Of a DNA stretch of 64,000 bases, positions 34,301 to 42,190 are shown piece by piece. Source of the stretch: Pseudomonas sp. p1(2021b) (lineage in GTDB: Bacteria; Pseudomonadota; Gammaproteobacteria; Pseudomonadales; Pseudomonadaceae); contig NZ_CP083746.1 in the NCBI RefSeq assembly GCF_020151015.1, positions 2,199,001 through 2,263,000 of the forward strand. The letters run 5' to 3'. The position numbers and the translations under genes are program-made. Each line of letters starts with the position of its first letter. Position 1 is the stretch's first letter. The notes below the pieces were generated by a model, which saw nothing but the letters and a program-made list of their open reading frames with translations, had not been told where the DNA came from and made no database searches.

Positions 34301-35933
34301 CCAGCCGTTGAGGTTGCCGTTGTATGCCGCTACGGCCGACCCCAAGGCCTTGCTGGCTGCCGCCGTGGCCGCGCAGGCCGGTGGCGAGCGCGCGCTGCCT
34401 CCCCAGGAAGACGTACCCGCACTACGCTTCATACCCTTGCTGGAAGGCGCACGGACCATGGCTTCGCAGCTCATCCAGTTCGGTAGCACCCTGCAGGGTA
34501 TCCTGGAGCGCCAGGATGCCGAGGCACTGGCGGAGCTGCTCAATAGCCAGGGGGCGGAACTGGCGGCCAGTAGCGTGGACCTGCAGAAGCAGACGCTCAA
34601 GGAACTGGCCGCAGAGCGTGTGACGCTCGAAGCGTCGCTGCAGAGTGCCACGCTGCGCCGCGATCATTACCGTGCCCTGTACGAAGAGAACGTCAATGCA
34701 CGCGAGATGCAGGCGCTGGACCTCTCCACCGCGGCCCAGACCTTCAATGCCGCTGCGAAGGTGCCGTTCATGGCCGGTGCCGTCCTGGAGGGGCTGCCCA
34801 ATATCTTCGGCTTCGCCAACGGCGGTCACCGGCCTGGTCAGTTGGTCAACGCCGTCGGTATTGGCTACACCTTGTATGCTGACGCGCTCAATGTGGCCGC
34901 GTCGCGCATCGGCCAGGAGGAGAGCTATCGCCGACGCCGCCAGGATTGGGAGATCCAGCACAAGTCGGCGGAGCAGGAAATGGCGGTCATCCAGGCCCAG
35001 CTCGACGCCCTGGCGGTGCGCGAAACCTCGGCCAACATGCAGATCGCCCACATGCAGACCCAGTCGGCCCATGCCCAGGCGCAACTGGCCCTGCTGCGCG
35101 GCAAGTTCACCGGCAAGAAGATGTACAGCTGGCTGCGGGCGCGCCTGGCGACGATTTTCTACACCTACTACGACCTCACCGCCTCGCGTTGCATGATGGC
35201 GCAAAAGGCCTTGCAATGGGAAAAAGGCGACACCACCAGCTACCTGCGCACCGGTACCTGGAACGGTGCCTGGGCGGGGCTGCTGTGTGGCGAGGGGCTG
35301 ATGCTCGCCCTGGGCCAGATGGAAAACGCCTGGATGAAATGGCAGAAACGCGAACTGGAAGTGACGCGAACCGTGTCGCTGGCGAAGCTTTTTGACGGGC
35401 GCCTGACGGCAGGGGGCCAGGCCGTTTCCTTGAACGGTGCCGTCAAGGCGCTGATCGACGGTAAATCGGTGGTGGTTGATAAATTGCCGTTGAGCAGCTT
35501 GACGCTGGCCCGGACAGGTGATTTGTCCGTGCAGTTCGGCCTCAAGGAACTGGGCCTGGTGGCAGGTTTCGAGAATAACGCCATGCGCCGGGTCCGCCGC
35601 ATAGCCGTTACCCTGCCGGCGCTGCTCGGGCCCTACCAGGATGTGCGAGCGCGGCTGCGAACCAGTGCCACGGGCTTGCCTGCAGGTTGCAACGAGAGTG
35701 CTATTTCCCATGGTATGCAGGACGGGGGCGTGTTCGCGCCCGATGGTGCTGACTCGCATCCACGCTGGGGCGCCCAATGGCTGCCGTTCGAGGGGTTGAG
35801 CATCGCGAGCGCCAGCGAAACGGATGACAAGACGGTCATGACTCTGAATTTCGCCGATGCCAAGGGTGAACAGAAGGCGCTGTTGCAGAGCCTGAGCGAC
35901 ATCATCCTTCACGTCCAATACACGGTTCGTTAA
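28383..35933 (+). CDS. tcdA: Insecticidal toxin complex A subunit (TcdA-like, TcA)
   Basis: A 2516-residue TcA protein, practically the size of Photorhabdus TcdA1. TcA pentamers bind host cells and inject the TcB-TcC cargo through a syringe-like channel. The N-terminal VRP1-type region is seen at about residues 90-200 (SMFSPAAYLVAMYREAKAL, RRPDLKGLVLNQENLDTPMS). ABC-toxin N and neuraminidase-like regions span the middle (RDWTRWNARYATWSAGQML, NYIDPTVRLGQTKAM, VYRERLYLGWVERQE). The pore domain includes helices and a hydrophobic tip near 2115-2165 (PFMAGAVLEGLPNIFGFANG), followed by the TcB-binding C-terminus (KMYSWLRARLATIFYTYYDL, LPALLGPYQDVRARL). It is intact. It stands alone, with a strong terminator after it; its B and C partners lie 6.6 kb downstream. 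The start has no good ribosome site. Confidence 0.95.
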   Translation: MRKQSDAHVAAIKKAGFSSLACAGQLSCEELQARLGQELSADEVEAVHAAASQARDDALILEKKILTRASPLLPDAVKAGLDQTDVPLQGYEQWFGARAARYAAPGAVASMFSPAAYLVAMYREAKALYPQDSPWHIDARRPDLKGLVLNQENLDTPMSALSLSNEILLEKARVALARENTATTGVDVLETLSRHVGSGTPYHHAHNRLRLVHAQKDPGYEQMQVSPQVTKHLSGASLAGIYYDIPPALHTLLIDEITEENAGEKFARYFPGMTPASLLQPARLRDWFDVPDAQLQGFLSAQDDSDYVGRTLAKRVGANIVEVTMSAPSSFINYVRLYPLEDGKWLLNFNLKVSRVDIFRVSGACSVSLTANDFGVTELSPNTEYRKVFDWAQVPESFEISTYWRKSREGGYGAHTHRFAYTCKTFSAASFVLKLNKVIRLYKATGLAPRVLQDIIDSVDPHRITNDTLAVLFRTALLVKRYGISHEDALVMARGLISQTPRAGEMSQFDRLFNDPPLVEGGLGIASKLVKLHPRHSADNAAIKATLKRVCQTDDEGLFELGRALAAGEGEALTVRLVLAQLSGLYTLSLWARLHGLTPVELRQLLDMMGLPKALHAEPVSQWLALLERLYTLVSWLRARHWTVADLLLLTRTVDSIPTSTEITNLLDDMRKVIASCELPEPPETQGCIQALTPLLASAFNLSGETAAQALLVWVDRARPGGLTLVQSWAYLRKKALSAAELKAVTAFVYGLAQRALIAHATGVTADLLALLVEQPHLLLAEAVEGHGSTATLGCSAQSIMALGDCSDWLRTLPDPMGASGAVIAALDAGGVPPSLLAQASGLLETAVIQAASQAGVKGDVENPAMLGSWQEISVVRQWLTLASAFDVMPETLGQMLALDYLKGEHQAWADWCKVADAFLAGLSPSQMQAVHADSEAPLSVALAGFMGARENFTTEQLNQHLLLDSLNGTQVMTSRIAEATAALQMFIHRSLSRPEDKRALRQEVTDRPFFRDWTRWNARYATWSAGQMLMYYPENYIDPTVRLGQTKAMDDMLQVLGQAQINADTVGDAFHGYLSAFEEVANLETVSGYHDSRDPEAGKSWFIGRSRGEPREYWWRTVDEGKRGADGVLAANTWTAWTKIDLAPQVLERLIRPVVYRERLYLGWVERQEHITARDKDGKPTAREWRWSFKLSWLRYDGNWGAPLNYPLMVPDVEALEKISHEKLSLFMASRPGRNGLLVGLYDRSTVSESQITYFAGMEIFEDLSAKPINIGPLLKEVAHWLDAPRHTGMCAVFDGKGNPVAQERLLEKQGSGIPVGFDTFDVALKRARVVDVSPAQGTYSLFLDTLLTVEAKRPEVENKWVMALVRKYPALGKETQTIPTLARSGFGAFMVRKENDQYWGYLCVSRERFERFFSSDYAQIQQVFDIPLPDQASTFRKENTSQGEAYVGRYRVHTGTYPLLHMNIRFKGTAGRLLPVWGEVNLRELLAYPSGQGQDNVTPHRYVDPITKVAAADIQRVIYSANEKEHAVDTAKADLDLSTGAQHVSFTGAFDKGNMADWDGEAQAFHHVQFQCGAGKTRDYTIRVYREADTLKTAVIGMQDNGAQYLARRGWITRLNTLFARTLTERAISGIDTVLSYETQQITEPQIGVTVRLTLPVYKPSYHGADTSAQVWLSTSRTQRTLLWSGELSDTHKVMAQVTFAADAVYAGQLYYHLETKYRARHNTAQSGQSIMIAQGTLTITRSADVGTKLSKDNVDSVQVLDKHATALMDFSGANALYFWELFYYTPMMVMQRFLQEERFDLAEQWLKYVFNPAGYTVRGHYTPRMWNVRPLEEDTSWNDEPLKSHDPDAVAQNDPMHYKLNAFMRLLDIILGHSDAAYRKLERDTLVEAKVGYQRALDLLGNTPWNPPTTHWANPSLGQAASGQGIVQWNAAAGTGELGFLPEVNRMMLGYWEALRIRLYNLRNNLTLDGQPLRLPLYAATADPKALLAAAVAAQAGGERALPPQEDVPALRFIPLLEGARTMASQLIQFGSTLQGILERQDAEALAELLNSQGAELAASSVDLQKQTLKELAAERVTLEASLQSATLRRDHYRALYEENVNAREMQALDLSTAAQTFNAAAKVPFMAGAVLEGLPNIFGFANGGHRPGQLVNAVGIGYTLYADALNVAASRIGQEESYRRRRQDWEIQHKSAEQEMAVIQAQLDALAVRETSANMQIAHMQTQSAHAQAQLALLRGKFTGKKMYSWLRARLATIFYTYYDLTASRCMMAQKALQWEKGDTTSYLRTGTWNGAWAGLLCGEGLMLALGQMENAWMKWQKRELEVTRTVSLAKLFDGRLTAGGQAVSLNGAVKALIDGKSVVVDKLPLSSLTLARTGDLSVQFGLKELGLVAGFENNAMRRVRRIAVTLPALLGPYQDVRARLRTSATGLPAGCNESAISHGMQDGGVFAPDGADSHPRWGAQWLPFEGLSIASASETDDKTVMTLNFADAKGEQKALLQSLSDIILHVQYTVR

Positions 35934-35941
35934 GGATGCGG

Positions 35942-35965
35942 GAGGGCGCTTTGCGCCCTCTTTTT
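35942..35965 (+). terminator. Strong rho-independent terminator after the TcA gene
   Basis: 8-bp stem gagggcgc / gcgccctc with a 3-nt loop followed by five T, immediately after the stop codon. It separates the TcA transcript from everything downstream. Confidence 0.9.
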
Positions 35966-36047
35966 CATGACCGCCGGTCGCGGCAATGGACCCTGCGGCA
36001 ATGCGCAAGTTCGAACGTGAGGCAATCCACCGATCAGGAGAGCTGTT

Positions 36048-36218
36048 ATGAGCAAGCACCACGACGCTGGCCATGGCTTTGCCGACGATCCACAAAAAGT
36101 CAGCGAGGCTGGCCGCAAGGGCGATACGAAGCAGGATGTGAAAACCGACCGGGCCGAGAAGGCCCGGGTCGGAGGCCAGCACAGCCACGGCGGCACCCCA
36201 CGGCGTGGCGAGGGCTGA
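36048..36218 (+). CDS. Short KGG-type stress protein (56 residues)
   Basis: A small gene encoding MSKHHDAGHGFADDPQKVSE, then AGRKGDTKQ and a C-terminus RVGGQHSHGG. The motif AGRKG and the terminal GGQHSHGG match the 140-residue KGG protein at 18693, so it is a one-unit, partly degenerate member of the same family. It has a clear ribosome site (caggagagctgtt) and its own leader after the TcA terminator. A stress or desiccation role is inferred from the family. Confidence 0.8.
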   Translation: MSKHHDAGHGFADDPQKVSEAGRKGDTKQDVKTDRAEKARVGGQHSHGGTPRRGEG

Positions 36219-36277
36219 GACGTTGGTACGCCCCTATCGCAGGCGATGGGGGCTGTGCAGTACAGCCCGTATAACGA

Positions 36278-37981
36278 TCAGCTCAGCGGCGGCGTGCGCG
36301 GTGGGATCATTCGGCGTGAACCGGTGGACTCGAACGCAGCGCCGAAGCGCAGCAGGTCGTTGTCGCTGTAGGCGCGACCAGCGAAGGTCAGGCCGACCGG
36401 CATGCCGATATCCGCCATGATGCCCATGGGCACGGTCACGGTCGGCACGCCCAGGTGACGAATGGCCAGGTTGCCGTTGGCGACCCAGATACCGTTGCTC
36501 CAGGCGATGTCCGCCGACGCCGGATTGACGTCGGCGTCGGCCGGGCCCACGTCGGCGACGGTGGGGAACAGCACCGCATCCAGGCCCAGGTTGTCCATCC
36601 AGTCTTCCAGATCGATCTTGCGGGTCTTCTCCAGGCCGCGCAGGCCGTCAGGCAGGGTTTCGATCTGGTCCCAGGTCTTCAGGCCGCGCTTGGCCATGTT
36701 GACGTACTCGTCCATGCCTGCCGCCAGGTCGTCCTCGCGGTTGGGCAGGGTGCCCGGGTCGTGGGGGAAGATCTGTGGGCCGTCGACATCGGCCAGGCGG
36801 TTGAGCTTCGGGTCGCCGTTGGCGCGCAGGAAGTCATCGAAGGCCCAGCCAGACAACTCCCACAGCTCATCGTGCAGGAACTCCTTGGAAACGATACCGC
36901 GGTTGTACACGGTCGGTGCGCCAGGGCGGTCGCCCTCGCAGTTGGACACCAGCGGGAAGTCCACCTCGACCACCTCGGCACCCGCCGCCTCCAGGGCCTG
37001 GCGTGCCTGCTGCCACAGGTCGATGACGCTGGCTCGGGTGTGGATGCGCTGGCCGGTGGGGCCGCCGATACCGGGTTTTTCCGAGGTACCGGCCTCGGGG
37101 TCGGCGTTGATGTACATCTTGGGTACGCCGAAACGCTTGCCTTTGAGTGCGTTGGCATCGACTGCCAGGTCCAGGTAGGAAGCAGGGCGTACGGTCGAGG
37201 CAGCCGGGATCGGTACCCAGGGTTGCAGGCGCCACAGGTCGCCACGCTTGTCGGCATCGTCGGCCACGACCACGTCGAGGATTTCCAGCAGGTCGGCCAT
37301 GGTACGGGCATAGGGCACCACGACGTCCATGGTCGGGGTCAACGGCCAGTTGCCGCGCACCGAGATCACGCCGCGCGAAGGGGTATAGGCGCACAGGCCG
37401 TTGTTCGATGCCGGGCCGCGCCCGCTGGACCAGGTTTCTTCGGCCAGGCCGAAGGCCGCGTAGCTGGCCGCGGTGGCAGTGCCGGCACCGTTGGACGAGC
37501 CAGAGGCGAACGGTGCGGTCAGGTAGGCGGCGTTGTATGGGCTTTCGGCGCGGCCGTAGACGCCACGCTGCATGCCCCCGTTGGCCATTGGCGGCATGTT
37601 GGTCTTGCCCAGGCAGATGGCCCCGGCGGCGCGCAGGCGCTCGATGGTGAAGGCGTCGCGCTGGGCGACCAGGTCCTTGAATGCCGGGCTGCCGGACGCG
37701 GCAGTCAGGCCTTTGACCAGGTAGCTGTCCTTGGCGGTGTAGGGGATGCCATCCAGCGGGCCGAGGGTCTTGCCCTGTGCCCGGCGGGCGTCGGAAGCTT
37801 CGGCCTCCTTTAACGCGTCAGGGTTGCGCACCACCACGGCGTTCAGAGCAGTGGCGGTGTCGGCTCCGTCATAGGCGTCGATGCGGGCCAGGTAGGCCTT
37901 GACCAGCTCGACCGCCGTCGTACGGCCGGCCTCGAGCGCATCGCGCAGCTCGGCAATGGAAACCTCGGTTACCTCGATCAT
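36278..37981 (-). CDS. Amidase signature family protein
   Basis: A 567-residue amidase-signature hydrolase. The Ser-cisSer-Lys elements are in place: Lys in GIPYTAKDSYLVKGLTA, cis-Ser in FASGSSNGAGTATAAS, and nucleophile Ser in ETWSSGRGPASNNGL, where family members usually have TDTGGS. A central DVVVPYARTMADLLEILDVV block precedes a long C-terminal half. The product resembles gatA-like or fatty-amide-type stand-alone amidases; the substrate is unknown. I start it at MIEVTEVSIAELRDAL, with ggtgac upstream; the frame stays open further upstream but without family sequence. Minus-strand genes from here to the DUF2388 gene are spaced widely and are probably separate units. Confidence 0.88.
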   Translation of the reverse strand: MIEVTEVSIAELRDALEAGRTTAVELVKAYLARIDAYDGADTATALNAVVVRNPDALKEAEASDARRAQGKTLGPLDGIPYTAKDSYLVKGLTAASGSPAFKDLVAQRDAFTIERLRAAGAICLGKTNMPPMANGGMQRGVYGRAESPYNAAYLTAPFASGSSNGAGTATAASYAAFGLAEETWSSGRGPASNNGLCAYTPSRGVISVRGNWPLTPTMDVVVPYARTMADLLEILDVVVADDADKRGDLWRLQPWVPIPAASTVRPASYLDLAVDANALKGKRFGVPKMYINADPEAGTSEKPGIGGPTGQRIHTRASVIDLWQQARQALEAAGAEVVEVDFPLVSNCEGDRPGAPTVYNRGIVSKEFLHDELWELSGWAFDDFLRANGDPKLNRLADVDGPQIFPHDPGTLPNREDDLAAGMDEYVNMAKRGLKTWDQIETLPDGLRGLEKTRKIDLEDWMDNLGLDAVLFPTVADVGPADADVNPASADIAWSNGIWVANGNLAIRHLGVPTVTVPMGIMADIGMPVGLTFAGRAYSDNDLLRFGAAFESTGSRRMIPPRTPPLS

Positions 37982-38159
37982 GCTGTCACCAGTTATGCAG
38001 GTGGAAACTCGTGGCGCGAGTGTAGCAAGAAGCCCAGGCCCGGCGCAGGCATGCACCGTGGCAATGGTTATTTGCATGGCGGCAGTGTCGGCGCAGGAAA
38101 AGTGTGCGTTGGTGCATGCGGGACGGGTAGGGTGGGGCTGCAACGCAGCCCCTGTGCAC

Positions 38160-38996
38160 TCAGCCCAGGTCCGCTGCCGAATGCCGCTCCGGTACCTGGC
38201 TGGCCTCGTCACCCCAGGTCCGGTTGACCCGGGTGCCACGTTGCACCGCCGGTCGTTGGCCGATCGACTCGGCCCAGCGCTGCACATGCCGGTACTCATG
38301 CACCGCCAGGAACTCCGCTGCGCCATACAGGTTGCCGAGCACCAGCTGGCCGTACCAGGGCCACACGGCAATATCGGCGATGCTGTACTCAGCCCCTCCC
38401 AGGTAGGTGTTTTCAGCCAGGCGGCGGTCGAGCACATCGAGCTGACGCTTGGCTTCCATGGTGAAGCGGTTGATGGCGTATTCGAACTTTTCCGGCGCGT
38501 ACACATAGAAATGGCCAAAGCCGCCGCCCAGGTAGGGCGCCGACCCCATCTGCCAGAACAGCCAGTTCAGGCACTCGGTACGCGCAGCGCCGCCGCTGGG
38601 CAGGAAGGCACCGAACTTCTCGGCCAGGTACAGCAGGATCGAGCCGGACTCGAACACCCTCACCGGCGGCTCGACGCTGCGGTCGAGCAGGGCGGGGATC
38701 TTGGAGTTGGGGTTGACCTGGACGAAGCCGCTGGAAAACTGGTCGCCCTCGCCAATGCGAATCAGCCAGGCGTCATACTCGGCCCCGGCGTGCCCGAGGG
38801 CCAGCAGCTCTTCGAGCAGGATGGTCACCTTGACGCCGTTGGGCGTGGCCAGGGAGTAGAGCTGCAACGGTTGTTTGCCCACCGGTAGCGCCTTGTCGTG
38901 GGTCGGGCCGGCGACCGGGCGGTTGATGCTGGCGAATTGGCCGCCGGATGGCGCTTCGTGGGTCCAGACCTTGGGTGGAACGTAGGGCTTGCTCAT
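38160..38996 (-). CDS. yghU: Glutathione S-transferase family protein, YghU type
   Basis: A 278-residue GST of the Nu/YghU class, which acts as a disulfide-bond reductase using two glutathiones. Characteristic features: N-terminal extension YVPPKVWTHEAPSGGQFASI, thioredoxin-fold part QLYSLATPNGVKVTILLEEL, NPNSKIPALLD and VFESGSILLYLAEKFG for glutathione binding, and C-terminal NWLFWQMGSAPYLGGGFGHF and YSIADIAVWPWYG. The start is supported by aggagatcccgcgc. The last 15 residues are variable. Confidence 0.92.
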   Translation of the reverse strand: MSKPYVPPKVWTHEAPSGGQFASINRPVAGPTHDKALPVGKQPLQLYSLATPNGVKVTILLEELLALGHAGAEYDAWLIRIGEGDQFSSGFVQVNPNSKIPALLDRSVEPPVRVFESGSILLYLAEKFGAFLPSGGAARTECLNWLFWQMGSAPYLGGGFGHFYVYAPEKFEYAINRFTMEAKRQLDVLDRRLAENTYLGGAEYSIADIAVWPWYGQLVLGNLYGAAEFLAVHEYRHVQRWAESIGQRPAVQRGTRVNRTWGDEASQVPERHSAADLG

Positions 38997-39097
38997 GCGC
39001 GGGATCTCCTGAAGGCTCGAAGCGGTCACGTAGAACGTGGACCTGCATCTATGCCATGGGTTCGACGCGAAGGGCAAACCCTGCGTGTGCTGGCGGA

Positions 39098-39201
39098 GCC
39101 TGCGATGGGCCGCAAAGCGGCCCCTTGAGTCTGGAGGGGCTCGACCGTTTGAGAGCTTGGGGCTGCTTTGCAGCCCATCGCAGGCTGTCGCCAGCTCCTA
39201 C
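39098..39201. repeat. Inverted extragenic repeat of the gcctgcgatgggc type
   Basis: gcctgcgatgggccgcaaagc is mirrored 35-60 nt later by gctgctttgcagcccatcgc followed by aggctgtcgcc. It is a second REP/BIME-like family, lying in the 270-nt gap between yghU and the oxidoreductase gene. The remainder of that gap holds nothing I can identify. Confidence 0.7.
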
Positions 39202-39270
39202 CGAGATTGCGACGCTCTCAAGGCTTGCGAAATCTCTGTGGGAGCCACATGGATCAGCTCGTCAAGGCGC

Positions 39271-40473
39271 TCAGGCAACCGGGATCAGCGGGTCCGCCGC
39301 AGCCAACGCACTGGCTCGATCCGCGGCCGGCGGGTAGATCCACACGGAGTTGATTTGCGCCTTGAGCTGCTTCGCCTCGGCCTTGTCGGTCGGTGGCGAG
39401 ACCCTGCGCTCCCACCCTTCGGTATACACCGCCCCCCAGGCGCCGAGGTCCAGGCAGGTGACGTACTTGGGCTGGCTATAGGTCATCGGCGCCACGCCGA
39501 TCAGCTCGGCGGCGGCGTTGTTGCCTGCGTAGCGCCCCAAGGGAATGGCGTGCTGGCAGGACATCACCGCATGGTTGCCGACTTCGTCGCAGGCGGCGAA
39601 GGCCACGTCACCGGCCGCGTACACCGCATCGTTGCCCTTGACCTTGAGGTTGCCGTCCACATGCAGGCGGCCCTGATGGTCGCGCTCGCCGTGGATTTGC
39701 GCGGTGAGCGGGTTGGCCTTGAAGCCCACGGTCCAGATCACGGTTTTGGCGGCGATGCGCTGGCCGTTGTCCAGCACCACACCCTCGCCATCCACCGACG
39801 CGACGGTAGCGCCGCAGATCCACTCCACGCCCAATGCCTGGGAGGCCTGTTCGATCGCAGGTCGAATGCCTTCGCCCAATGCTGCGCCGACCCCCGCGCC
39901 GCGGTCGACCACCACGATACGCAGGCCTGCCTGCGGCCCAAGGATCGCCCGCAGGCGCCCGGGCAGTTCGGTGGCCGTCTCGATACCGGTGAAGCCGCCA
40001 CCGGCCACCACCACGGTGTTGCGTGCGGGGCTCTCGGGCAGGGCGGCCAGCGACTTGAGGTGTTCCTCCAGGCGCACAGCCGACTCGATCTTGTCCACGT
40101 CGAAGGCATGCTCGAAGCCTGCGAGCTCAGGGCGGTTGAGCTGGCTGCCGCAGGCCATGATCAGGCGGTCGTAGCCAAGGCTCGCCTCGCGCCCGGACGG
40201 TTCGCGATAGGCCACACTGCGCGAGGCCTCGTCGATCCGGTAGGCGGTCCCCTTGACGAAGCGCACATCGACCGCATCGAACAAGGCCTGCAGTGGCGCG
40301 GCCATGTTATGGACCTCGGGCTCGTAGAAGCGCGGGCGAATATGCAGCTCGGCCTGGGGCGCGAGTACGGTGATCTGGACGTCGTCGCGGTCGTGCAGGT
40401 CGAGCTGGCGCGCCGCGCCCAGGGCGCTCCACAGACCGGCGAAGCCTGCGCCTATGATCAGGATCTGTTTCAT
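39271..40473 (-). CDS. NAD(P)/FAD-dependent oxidoreductase, NDH-2-like
   Basis: A 400-residue type II NADH dehydrogenase-like flavoprotein. The FAD-binding motif is ILIIGAGFAGLWSALGAARQ at the N-terminus. The NAD-binding motif is VVVAGGGFTGIETATELPGR near residue 155. The second FAD-contacting motif is AVYAAGDVA near 290. No C-terminal amphipathic anchor is obvious, so it may be a soluble or loosely associated oxidoreductase. The start is chosen at MKQILIIG, directly downstream of gcaggagcacaacg. The AraC-type gene immediately upstream on the same strand (92 nt) may control it. Confidence 0.88.
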   Translation of the reverse strand: MKQILIIGAGFAGLWSALGAARQLDLHDRDDVQITVLAPQAELHIRPRFYEPEVHNMAAPLQALFDAVDVRFVKGTAYRIDEASRSVAYREPSGREASLGYDRLIMACGSQLNRPELAGFEHAFDVDKIESAVRLEEHLKSLAALPESPARNTVVVAGGGFTGIETATELPGRLRAILGPQAGLRIVVVDRGAGVGAALGEGIRPAIEQASQALGVEWICGATVASVDGEGVVLDNGQRIAAKTVIWTVGFKANPLTAQIHGERDHQGRLHVDGNLKVKGNDAVYAAGDVAFAACDEVGNHAVMSCQHAIPLGRYAGNNAAAELIGVAPMTYSQPKYVTCLDLGAWGAVYTEGWERRVSPPTDKAEAKQLKAQINSVWIYPPAADRASALAAADPLIPVA

Positions 40474-40564
40474 CGTTGTGCTCCTGCGATTGCAAGGGAA
40501 GGCCTGGCGCCCATCGTCTTGGCGCCTTGGAAACAACGATGCTAAGCGCAGCAGGTGGCCGGCC

Positions 40565-41620
40565 CTAGGCCAAAGATCCCTGGATTTCGGCCAAGGGCAC
40601 GCTACGGGCGAAGCGCGCACGGTAGTCGCGCGGCGTCACCGCCAGGTGGCGCTGGAAGGCCAGGCGCATGCGCTCCTCCGAGCCGAAGCCGCACTGGCGG
40701 GCGATCTGCTCGACCTGCTGGGCGGTGTTCTCCAGCAGGCGGCGCGCCGCCTCCAGGCGAAACACTTCGATGGCCTTGGCCGGGGTGCGGCCGGTCTTGT
40801 GCTTGTACACCCGGGTGAAGTTGCGCAGGCTCATGCGTGCCTGTTCGGCCAGGCGTTCGACGGTCAGGCGCGGGTCGCCCAGATGGTCGTTGAGCCACAG
40901 GTGCAAGGCTTCGAAGGCGCCACTGTCTTCGCCTTGAGCCTTGAGCAGTTCACTGAACTGGGCCTGGCCGCCGGGGCGCTTGAGAAACACCACCAGTTCC
41001 CGCGCCACCTGCATGGCCACCTCGCGGCCACAGTCGAGTTCCACCAGGGCCAGGGCCAGGTCGATGCCGGCGCTGACGCCTGCCGAGGTCCAGACCTTGC
41101 CCTGTTGCACGAAGATCGACTCAGCGTCCACCTCGACCTCGGGGAAGCGTCGGCGCAGGGCCTCGCACATGGCCCAGTGGGTGGCTGCGCGGCGACCGTC
41201 GAGCAACCCCGCGGCGGCCAGCAGAAAGGTGCCGCTGCACACCGAGGCGGTGCGTTGGGCGCGCGCGGCAGCCAGGCGCAGCCAGCCGACCAGTTCGGCA
41301 TGTTCGGGCAGGGTACGGACGATTTCCGGCGCTCCGGGCACCACCAGGGTGTCGATCGTGCTGTGCAACAAAGGCTCCAGCAGCTCGGTGCCCACCGCCA
41401 GGCCTTCGGCGGTGGCGACCAGGCCGCCATCGAGGCTGGCGGTGTGCATGTCATAACCGGGCAGGCCCCGCTCGGCACGGGCCTTGCCTGCGGCCCAGAA
41501 CACGGTTTGCGCCCCCGTGAGGTCAAGCAGGCCCATTTGCGGGTAGGCGAGAAATACCACCCGGTGAGGTCGGTCCACCGAGGGCGGCAAGGCGTCGGGC
41601 ACAGGGGCGGGATGGGTCAT
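40565..41620 (-). CDS. GlxA-type transcriptional regulator (DJ-1/PfpI + AraC HTH)
   Basis: A regulator of about 351 residues. The N-terminal class-I glutamine amidotransferase-like domain (VVFLAYPQMGLLDLTGAQTV, TASVCSGTFLLAAAGLLDG, with the nucleophile-elbow Cys in SVCSG) is followed by an AraC-type double helix-turn-helix (DPRLTVERLAEQARMSLRNF, IARQCGFGSEERMRLAFQRH). The ligand is unknown. Several in-frame ATGs exist and none has a clear ribosome site; I chose MTHPAPVPDALP because conserved sequence begins soon after. It probably acts on itself or on the adjacent oxidoreductase gene. Confidence 0.87.
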   Translation of the reverse strand: MTHPAPVPDALPPSVDRPHRVVFLAYPQMGLLDLTGAQTVFWAAGKARAERGLPGYDMHTASLDGGLVATAEGLAVGTELLEPLLHSTIDTLVVPGAPEIVRTLPEHAELVGWLRLAAARAQRTASVCSGTFLLAAAGLLDGRRAATHWAMCEALRRRFPEVEVDAESIFVQQGKVWTSAGVSAGIDLALALVELDCGREVAMQVARELVVFLKRPGGQAQFSELLKAQGEDSGAFEALHLWLNDHLGDPRLTVERLAEQARMSLRNFTRVYKHKTGRTPAKAIEVFRLEAARRLLENTAQQVEQIARQCGFGSEERMRLAFQRHLAVTPRDYRARFARSVPLAEIQGSLA

Positions 41621-41722
41621 GGTGCACATCGCAAGGGGGACGAATGTGCCCATGTTACACAGCATGAAGCGGCGAAGGCAGCTCCTCTGGAAAAACGCAC
41701 AACGCTTTGATTTTGCGGGGTC

Positions 41723-41864
41723 TTTGTAGGAGCAGGCTTGTCCCGCGATCAAGGGCGAAGCCCTTGCCATACAACCGCGGTGGCAGGGCCGGCCCATCGC
41801 CACGCAAGGCCGCTCCCACAGAAGGCGGAGCGGCCTTGCGTGGCGATGGGCTGCGAAGCAGCCC
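41723..41864. repeat. REP element plus 24-bp perfect hairpin
   Basis: The left part is a REP (gtaggagcaggcttgtcccg, then aagggcgaagccctt). The right part contains a perfect 24-bp inverted repeat (41793-41816 with 41827-41850, loop 10 nt) built around cgcaaggccgctcc. It lies 23 nt past the DUF2388 stop and may end that transcript, though no T-run follows. Confidence 0.8.
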
Positions 41865-41872
41865 CACCAGGG

Positions 41873-42190
41873 TCAGTTATCGGTCAGCGGCTGGTCCTGG
41901 GAAAGCAAGGCCTTGGCAAGTTCCTCGTCGCTGACCTGCAGGCCTGGATTGGCCTTGCGGGCCTGTTCCAGTGCCGACTCTACATAGGCACCCCGGATGG
42001 CACCACCGCTGGCAATGAAGGCAGACAGCTCATCCCGTGCGGGAATGATCCGTTTGTCGTCCTTGAAGGTTGAGTACAGCGAGGCGGAGATCCCCGCCGA
42101 CGTGGCGACATCACCCGCATCCACACGGGCCAGGGCTGCGCTTGCAGGCAGCAGGAGCAACAGCGAAGGGACGAGCAGTAAGTGGCGCAT
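41873..42190 (-). CDS. DUF2388 exported protein
   Basis: A 105-residue Pseudomonas-typical DUF2388 protein. The signal peptide (MRHLLLVPSLLLLLPASAALA) is followed by the signature DVATSAGISASLYSTFKDDK, then IIPARDELSAFIASGGAIRG and AYVESALEQARKANPGL. Members are small periplasmic proteins without known biochemistry. The start follows tggaggtctcgcc. It is divergent from the TcB operon with a 363-nt shared upstream region. Confidence 0.9.
   Translation of the reverse strand: MRHLLLVPSLLLLLPASAALARVDAGDVATSAGISASLYSTFKDDKRIIPARDELSAFIASGGAIRGAYVESALEQARKANPGLQVSDEELAKALLSQDQPLTDN

Noticed and set aside
36455..37813. A 452-codon plus-strand frame opposite the amidase gene
   Set aside because: It is antisense to a well-matched amidase; the composition is Gly/Val-rich with no motif.
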